Source: Cloacibacillus evryensis DSM 19522
Lineage (GTDB): Bacteria; Synergistota; Synergistia; Synergistales; Synergistaceae
Length of the DNA: 64,000 nucleotides
Assembly (NCBI RefSeq): GCF_000585335.1
Contig: NZ_KK073872.1
Location: 2,037,283 to 2,101,282 of the forward strand
Reading direction: 5' to 3'
Positions 58,834-64,000 of this stretch are shown piece by piece (positions within the stretch are counted from its first letter, which is position 1; every line of letters starts with the position of its first letter). The notes under the pieces are model-generated. The model saw nothing but the letters and a program-made list of their open reading frames with translations. It was not told the origin of the DNA and did not search any database. Both the position numbers and the translations under genes were made by a program.

Positions 58834-60384
58834 ATGAGGCTTATGAAGTCTGTTTCTCCGAACGCTGTTTCTCTCTATGTTATCAAATCAATTAACGTCA
58901 ACGGAAGACGTTCTACTAAGATCGTCGAAAAACTTGGTACTTATGCTCAGCTCAAGGAAAAGCTCGGCGGCGAGGATCCAGAGGAATGGGCCATACGCTA
59001 TATTGAAGAGCTGAACAAAAAGGAAAAAGAGGGCGCAGAGCCGGATGTTATCGTGAAGTATTCTCCTGCCAGGCTTATAGAGAAAGGGGAACGCCGTTCT
59101 TTCAACGGCGGATATCTCTTTTTACAGTGGATATATTATGCCCTGGGGTTGGATAGGATCTGCCAAAAGGTGGCAGACAAGCATGCGTTCTGTTTTAATT
59201 TGAATTCTATTTTATCGCGTCTGGTCTACAGCCGCATTATTTTCCCTGCCTCCAAGCTGGCTACGCTGCGTTTGTCAGAAGCTTTCCTTGAGGCCCCGGA
59301 TTTTGCGCTGCATCATCTTTACAGGGCGCTTTCTGTCCTGGCCGCGGAGTGCGATTATATCCAGTCTGCGCTGTATAAGGCAAGCGGGAGGGTGTTTGGC
59401 CGCAGTACGGGGGTGGTGTATTACGACTGTACCAATTATTATTTTGAGATCGAGCAGGAGGATGAGGAAAGGCGCTACGGCTGCAGCAAGGAGCACAGGC
59501 CTAATCCTATTGTGCAGATGGGGCTTTTTATGGATTACGAAGGTATTCCGCTTGCTTTCTGCATCAACCCGGGCAATACGAACGAGCAGGTTACTTTGCA
59601 GCCGCTTGAGCAGAAGCTGATGGATGATTTCAAGCTTTCTAAATTTGTGGTCTGCACGGACGCTGGGCTTGCTTCAGACGCCAACAGGAAGTTCAACGAC
59701 GGCGTGGACAAAGCTTTTATTACGACTCAGTCTATAAAGAAACTAAAGAAGTATCTGCGGGAGTGGGCTCTGGATACGTCCGGCTGGAGGATGAAGGGCT
59801 CTGATAAAAATAAGACTTATGACTTGTCTGTCGTTGAGAAGGAGGCGGAAAATGACGAGAAAGCGGCGGAGTCGTACGGGGATAAAATATTCTATAAAGA
59901 ACGCGGAATGAAGGAAAACAAGCTGGAACAAAATCTTATCGTCACTTATTCTCTAAAGTACAGGGAGTATCAACGAAAAGTACGCGGGCGGCAGATAGAG
60001 CGCGCCGAGAAAACGATCAAATCCGACCCGGGAAAGCTTGATAAGATCAACGCCAACGATTACAGACGTTTCATAAAGCGCGAGATGGTGGATGAGAAGG
60101 GTAATGAAACGCAGGCAAAAGAACGTTTCTCCATAGACAGCGCGCAGATAGAGAAAGAGGCGGCTTATGACGGTTTCTACGCCGTGTGCACCAACCTTGG
60201 CGACGACGCGGAGACAGTGGCGGGCATATCGCACGGACGTTGGGAGATCGAAGAGTGCTTCCGTATAATGAAGAGCGAATTTAAAGCGCGGCCGGTGTTT
60301 CTTCGCCGCGAGGAACGGATAAAAGCGCACTTCCTTACTTGTTTTATTTCACTGCTCATATACAGGCTGCTTGAAAAAAGCTGA
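58834..60384 (+). CDS. IS1634-family transposase, C-terminus frameshifted
   Basis: 516 residues from the ATG at 58834 (MRLMKSVSPNAVSLYVIKSI; GGAGG 8 bp upstream). The N-terminus with a repeated-strand SINVNGRRSTKIVEKLGTY is typical of IS1634 transposases. Catalytic segments are VVYYDCTNYYFEIEQED (near 195), FVVCTDAGLASDANRKF (near 275) and HGRWEIEECFRIMKSEF (near 470). The frame stops at LLEKS-TGA (60384). The -1 frame from the A6 run carries on with KLNYKYTSTEIIQELRDMNF and ends with TAG at 60587, which looks like the true C-terminal ~65 residues. One lost A would explain it. Confidence 0.85.
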   Translation: MRLMKSVSPNAVSLYVIKSINVNGRRSTKIVEKLGTYAQLKEKLGGEDPEEWAIRYIEELNKKEKEGAEPDVIVKYSPARLIEKGERRSFNGGYLFLQWIYYALGLDRICQKVADKHAFCFNLNSILSRLVYSRIIFPASKLATLRLSEAFLEAPDFALHHLYRALSVLAAECDYIQSALYKASGRVFGRSTGVVYYDCTNYYFEIEQEDEERRYGCSKEHRPNPIVQMGLFMDYEGIPLAFCINPGNTNEQVTLQPLEQKLMDDFKLSKFVVCTDAGLASDANRKFNDGVDKAFITTQSIKKLKKYLREWALDTSGWRMKGSDKNKTYDLSVVEKEAENDEKAAESYGDKIFYKERGMKENKLEQNLIVTYSLKYREYQRKVRGRQIERAEKTIKSDPGKLDKINANDYRRFIKREMVDEKGNETQAKERFSIDSAQIEKEAAYDGFYAVCTNLGDDAETVAGISHGRWEIEECFRIMKSEFKARPVFLRREERIKAHFLTCFISLLIYRLLEKS

Positions 60385-60587
60385 ACTATAAATATACCAG
60401 CACGGAAATAATCCAAGAACTGCGCGACATGAACTTTCGCGAGGAAAAAGGCAATGGGTTTGTCCCTTCTTACACAAGGACAGATCTAACAGACGCCCTG
60501 CATGAAGAGTTTGGCTTCAGAACGGACTATCAGATTGTAAGCCAAAAGAAAATCAAAGAAATCTTCAAACAGACGAAATCCTGTTAG
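60385..60587 (+). pseudogene. Frameshifted C-terminal extension of the IS1634-family transposase
   Basis: The -1 frame continues the transposase through NYKYTSTEIIQELRDMNF, VPSYTRTDLTDALHEEFGF and KKIKEIFKQTKSC to a TAG at 60587. This is a plausible domain end for the family. The shift occurs at CTTGAAAAAAGCTGA (60369-60384 area). Confidence 0.7.
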
Positions 60588-60628
60588 ACATTACTCACTT
60601 TTCGGCAAAAAGTAAAGAGCTCTTTAAT

Positions 60629-60661
60629 TCAGTTATACCATGGGTTAAGAGCTCTTTTTAT
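60629..60661 (+). terminator. Probable terminator of the inner transposase
   Basis: AAAGAGCTCTTTAA (about 60614-60627) and TTAAGAGCTCTTTTTA (about 60646-60661) form a hairpin with a T-run after the second arm, between the transposase end and the right inverted repeat. Confidence 0.5.
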
Positions 60662-60688
60662 TGTTGAAAAGTGTCAAAGACGGGATTT

Positions 60689-60772
60689 TAATACAAAAAG
60701 AGATATTCTGCAATAGCAAACAGTAAAGAAATACGTTGCTATTGCAGAATATCTTTTATATGTGTGAAAAAG
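60689..60772 (+). repeat. 84-bp direct repeat, right copy
   Basis: Exact copy of 58613-58696 on the other side of the inner IS. Beyond it the DNA (TTACGCTCGGATGGTCCC) is the remaining right end of the outer element. Confidence 0.92.
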
Positions 60773-60812
60773 TTACGCTCGGATGGTCCCTAGACTATGG
60801 AAAAGTTTGAGA

Positions 60813-61022
60813 TTAATCCACACGAGCGTGAAGCTCGTGACCGACTTCCCCCTACAGCCGGACGCCGTCAGCGGGATTTTAATCCACACGAGCGTGAAGC
60901 TCGTGACCCTCCGCTTCGCACTCCTTCGTGTCAAAAGTCCAATTTTAATCCACACGAGCGTGAAGCTCGTGACGGCCTGTGTAGTCGATGTGTATTACGC
61001 TTGCCGGATTTTAATCCACACG
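60813..61022 (-). CRISPR. CRISPR array, first block inside the IS
   Basis: The remainder of the IS-split repeat (60813-60841, TTAATCCACACG onward), two complete 32-bp repeats (60876-60907, 60942-60973) and the first 15 bases of another (61008-61022), with three 34-nt spacers. Orientation is the same as the main block. The repeat is of the type I-C kind: on the minus strand it begins GTCACGAGCTTCACGC and ends TCGTGTGGATTAAAAT. Confidence 0.95.
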
Positions 61023-61035
61023 TGTGGATTAAAAT
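61008..61035. repeat. 28-bp perfect palindrome at the inversion junction
   Basis: The first 15 bases of a minus-oriented repeat (ATTTTAATCCACACG) merge, sharing CG, with the last 15 bases of a plus-oriented repeat (CGTGTGGATTAAAAT). The result is perfectly self-complementary. Confidence 0.95.
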
Positions 61036-61424
61036 GAAATGCAACATGCAAAGCGGCTCCGGCATTTTGTCACGAGCTTCACGCTCGTGTGGATTAAAAT
61101 TTTTATATACTGTACAATCGCACGATTGATAACATCGTCACGAGCTTCACGCTCGTGTGGATTAAAATATTTGCAAGGTTTGTATACGTGGTGTAACGAC
61201 CTTGTCACGAGCTTCACGCTCGTGTGGATTAAAATTACGGTTTGGGCCCCGGGAGGCAACGGCGTGGATAAGTCACGAGCTTCACGCTCGTGTGGATTAA
61301 AATCGTGGGAGTTCTGCAACTCACAGCCGCATGAGTTGTCACGAGCTTCACGCTCGTGTGGATTAAAATAGAGAAGGAACCGAAGAACAAGTTGGAGAGA
61401 TCGCGTCACGAGCTTCACGCTCGT
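61023..61424 (+). CRISPR. Inverted CRISPR block with six spacers
   Basis: Five complete repeats (61069-61100, 61137-61168, 61204-61235, 61272-61303, 61338-61369), a half repeat at the left junction and a 20-base partial repeat at 61405-61424 all run in the opposite orientation to the rest of the array. The six spacers are 33-36 nt, like those elsewhere. The repeat sequence is unchanged, so the inversion is recent relative to repeat decay. Minus-strand transcripts from the leader would read this block antisense. Confidence 0.95.
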
Positions 61425-61445
61425 TCGGATGGAAAGCAAGCTAGA
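61425..61445. other. 21-nt scar at the right inversion junction
   Basis: Between the truncated plus-oriented repeat and the next normal repeat lie only 21 nt (starting TCGGATGGAAAG). A full repeat end of 12 nt and a normal 33-36 nt spacer would be expected. Part of a repeat and probably part of a spacer were lost when the inversion formed. Confidence 0.8.
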
Positions 61446-64000
61446 ATTTTAATCCACACGAGCGTGAAGCTCGTGACTATTCCGCGACGCCGGCATCAGC
61501 GCGACACACATCATTTTAATCCACACGAGCGTGAAGCTCGTGACCTTCCTCCTTCACATCAATTTTTAAGCGCTGATAATTTTAATCCACACGAGCGTGA
61601 AGCTCGTGACTGTAACAAATGTTTGGCGTGCGGTAAGTCTTGGATTTTAATCCACACGAGCGTGAAGCTCGTGACTCAAGGCGCTGAACCGCTTCGGTGA
61701 TTCCGAGCTATTTTAATCCACACGAGCGTGAAGCTCGTGACTTTATCCGGATTTCGACGAGGATGAAAAGCTGTCGATTTTAATCCACACGAGCGTGAAG
61801 CTCGTGACGATTCCGGTGCGCCGCTGCGACGCGATCAGCAAATTTTAATCCACACGAGCGTGAAGCTCGTGACAAATTTTACCTTTATGGAGCGGATCAG
61901 TTGCCGCATTTTAATCCACACGAGCGTGAAGCTCGTGACTCTTCCTGATCTTTTGACTTGTCGGGATCTTCGATTTTAATCCACACGAGCGTGAAGCTCG
62001 TGACTTGAACAGGCCGGTGCGGCGGCAAACACGGCAAAATTTTAATCCACACGAGCGTGAAGCTCGTGACTGCAGGAGCGGATCGTTATCTCGTGTGTAA
62101 CGATAATTTTAATCCACACGAGCGTGAAGCTCGTGACGCGGGCGCGTTGGTGACATCATTATGCGTATTACGATTTTAATCCACACGAGCGTGAAGCTCG
62201 TGACGAGACGCGCGGTGTTGTCTCAATCTAAGGAGGCGTTATTTTAATCCACACGAGCGTGAAGCTCGTGACCCTCACGACGGGCGGGAAACGTCGGGCT
62301 CGCGCCCATTTTAATCCACACGAGCGTGAAGCTCGTGACTTTCGACGATTATCGGCTATGGCCGTTTTTGATGATTTTAATCCACACGAGCGTGAAGCTC
62401 GTGACGCGAGAGCGTCAGGCCGAGACGGGCCGAAAGGTGAATTTTAATCCACACGAGCGTGAAGCTCGTGACTAAGAGTAATATCGCATTAAAAGCAACA
62501 CTTGCAATTTTAATCCACACGAGCGTGAAGCTCGTGACGCAAACCTAAGCCCAAAGAGCCGGCAGATGATCGATTTTAATCCACACGAGCGTGAAGCTCG
62601 TGACAAGTTTATCGCCACGACCGAAACGGATATCACAGTATTTTAATCCACACGAGCGTGAAGCTCGTGACACAGAGAGCTCCGCCGTCATTGCCTTTGC
62701 CAGCTTATTTTAATCCACACGAGCGTGAAGCTCGTGACCAGTCCGCTCAGTTCAACTTTATGCTGCGGCTCATTTTAATCCACACGAGCGTGAAGCTCGT
62801 GACCAAATTCGTCCCAGTCCTGGAAGACGACGGAAAATATTTTAATCCACACGAGCGTGAAGCTCGTGACGCGGTGCTGCTGGAGAGGTCAAGCCCACCG
62901 TAGCAATTTTAATCCACACGAGCGTGAAGCTCGTGACGCCCTTGAAGAATGTTTTCCGTTCGCTAATATCATTTTAATCCACACGAGCGTGAAGCTCGTG
63001 ACTACGCCGCTACAAATAATGCTACAATGGTTATAGATTTTAATCCACACGAGCGTGAAGCTCGTGACGGTTCTTTTGGCGGCGTGGCCGACTCGCCCGA
63101 TGCATTTTAATCCACACGAGCGTGAAGCTCGTGACGTACCCTTCAAGGCTGTCGTCGTAGGTCGGCCTATTTTAATCCACACGAGCGTGAAGCTCGTGAC
63201 ATCGCGCGCTCTACGTAGCCGTCTGCAAAGACAACATTTTAATCCACACGAGCGTGAAGCTCGTGACTTTTATTTTCTGTGGAGATGAAAACCTTAATCT
63301 ATTTTAATCCACACGAGCGTGAAGCTCGTGACCTCCGCACAACGGCGAACCGCGCGCCGTTAGACGGAATTTTAATCCACACGAGCGTGAAGCTCGTGAC
63401 TCATTCTTTTGCACAAAGAGGCCGGTGGTCACGCAATTTTAATCCACACGAGCGTGAAGCTCGTGACATCTCATTCATCTCACCAGTATTATCATTGTTC
63501 GGATTTTAATCCACACGAGCGTGAAGCTCGTGACCTTTTGAGTCAGACAGTTACAGCGGCAATGATTTATTTTAATCCACACGAGCGTGAAGCTCGTGAC
63601 GCGTTGACCGCTTTCATACGGTTTTCGGCCTGATCATTTTAATCCACACGAGCGTGAAGCTCGTGACGAGGGTGTCGGCTTTTGTTACTGCGCCGGGGTG
63701 ATTTTAATCCACACGAGCGTGAAGCTCGTGACGCCGCGAAGGGCGTTTCGACGCTTACTGCTTCGCCGATTTTAATCCACACGAGCGTGAAGCTCGTGAC
63801 GTGCGCGGCTGGGCGGCGCGGCGGTCTTTCGTTAAATTTTAATCCACACGAGCGTGAAGCTCGTGACCCGATCACCGTAGCAGGTATTCAGAGCATACGC
63901 ATTTTAATCCACACGAGCGTGAAGCTCGTGACGTTTTCGTACTTGCGGAGAGCGTGGGAATTAAGCATATTTTAATCCACACGAGCGTGAAGCTCGTGAC
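61446..64000 (-). CRISPR. Main CRISPR array block, 39 repeats, continues past window
   Basis: 39 complete 32-bp repeats with 38 spacers of 33-36 nt (repeat starts at 61446, 61513, 61579, 61644 and so on to 63969). On the plus strand each repeat starts ATTTTAATCCACACGAGC and ends GTGAAGCTCGTGAC, and I see no variants. The stem CACGAGC/GCTCGTG and the 3' handle GTGGATTAAAAT on the minus strand match type I-C repeats. The last repeat ends exactly at 64000, so more array, the leader and perhaps the cas genes lie to the right. Short open frames through the array are artefacts of the repeat. Confidence 0.98.

Larger units (their letters stand above)
58697..60688 (+). mobile_element. IS1634-family element nested in the outer IS
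   Basis: About 1.99 kb, bounded by the two 84-bp direct repeats. Near its ends lie 17-bp perfect inverted repeats, GTCTTTGACACTTTTCA at 58700-58716 and the complement at 60665-60681. Long, variable-length target duplications are a known property of IS1634-type elements, which fits the 84 bp seen. It carries one transposase gene with a frame disruption near its 3' end. Confidence 0.88.
57077..60812 (-). mobile_element. IS4-superfamily element inserted in a CRISPR repeat, itself interrupted
   Basis: The ends are inverted repeats: GCCCAAACTTTTCCATCTTC at the left (57077) and, complemented, TCTCAAACTTTTCCATAGTC at the right (60812); both continue with TAGG. They match over CAAACTTTTCCAT and TCTAGG. 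The flanks give TTAA on both sides (57073-57076 and 60813-60816), so the target was the TTAA inside the CRISPR repeat. Its transposase is at 57132-58565. A second IS (58697-60688) plus an 84-bp duplication sits inside it, so the original element was about 1.66 kb. Confidence 0.85.

Noticed and set aside
60378-60384. TGA at the end of the IS1634-like transposase as a possible selenocysteine codon, given selC in the window
   Set aside because: The continuation is in the -1 frame rather than in frame after TGA, and no SECIS-like hairpin follows.
60783-63975. Several short frames across the CRISPR array with repeated segments such as NPHEREARD or RASRSCGLK
   Set aside because: They are translations of the CRISPR repeat in different frames, not proteins.

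Overview
The window looks like a chromosomal segment of an anaerobic, selenocysteine-using diderm bacterium, most likely a member of the Synergistota (Cloacibacillus/Synergistes type). This assignment is an inference. The housekeeping genes carry a Firmicutes-like flavour (PSP1/YaaT, Asp23/Gls24, a CD1247-type zinc-ribbon protein, a DUF4416 protein), yet there is a complete type IV pilus assembly cluster with a secretin, which needs an outer membrane. A tRNA-Sec gene is present. Most core genes lie on the minus strand, are visibly GC-rich and overlap by a few bases in long operons.

Layout. (1) 1-5.0 kb is an AT-rich accessory patch: a glpX-like fragment at the very edge, an ISAs1-family IS sitting in a hipBA operator, hipB with a truncated hipA, a three-gene DUF3791/DUF3990 module resembling an ADP-ribosyltransferase toxin-antitoxin system, and a deleted AAA/DUF4143 ATPase. 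(2) 5.0-12.6 kb is core: glpX, purB, a DUF4416 gene, ftsY, PSP1, holB and tmk, then a forward metallo-beta-lactamase-fold gene. (3) 12.6-20.9 kb is a second AT-rich island: a BRO-type phage gene broken by an amber codon and an IS256-family element, then rpoN, a sodium:solute symporter with a previously uncalled 43-residue partner, an acetoacetate decarboxylase-family gene with a textbook sigma-54 promoter, and a PAS-AAA-HTH sigma-54 activator. The island stops at the 3' end of selC. (4) 21.1-46.3 kb is core metabolism and information processing: serine dehydratase, nucleoside phosphorylases, xerD, Nudix, fmt, def, rpsA, ispH, miaA, mutL, mutS, ruvX, alaS, an S-adenosylhomocysteine/methylthioadenosine salvage set, xseA, nusB, Asp23 and efp. 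(5) 46.5-56.6 kb holds the type IV pilus genes (two pilin-like genes, pilT, pilB, pilQ and pilP/O/N/M-like genes) and two related single-pass membrane proteins. (6) 56.9-64.0 kb is a large type I-C-like CRISPR array that runs off the right edge. No cas gene is visible.

The most unusual feature is the history written in the CRISPR array. Its old, degenerate end (56.94-57.08 kb) was split from the rest by an IS that landed inside a repeat with a TTAA duplication. That IS was later hit by a second, IS1634-like IS flanked by an 84-bp direct repeat. Just inside the array a block of six spacers (61.02-61.42 kb) is inverted relative to everything else, leaving a perfect 28-bp palindrome at one junction and a scar at the other. 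Repeat orientation and the decayed repeats at the left end both put the leader, and probably the cas genes, beyond position 64000.

The rpoN/symporter/decarboxylase/activator block reads as one self-contained regulon: the sigma factor, its enhancer-binding protein, a consensus -24/-12 promoter and the target operon lie side by side.
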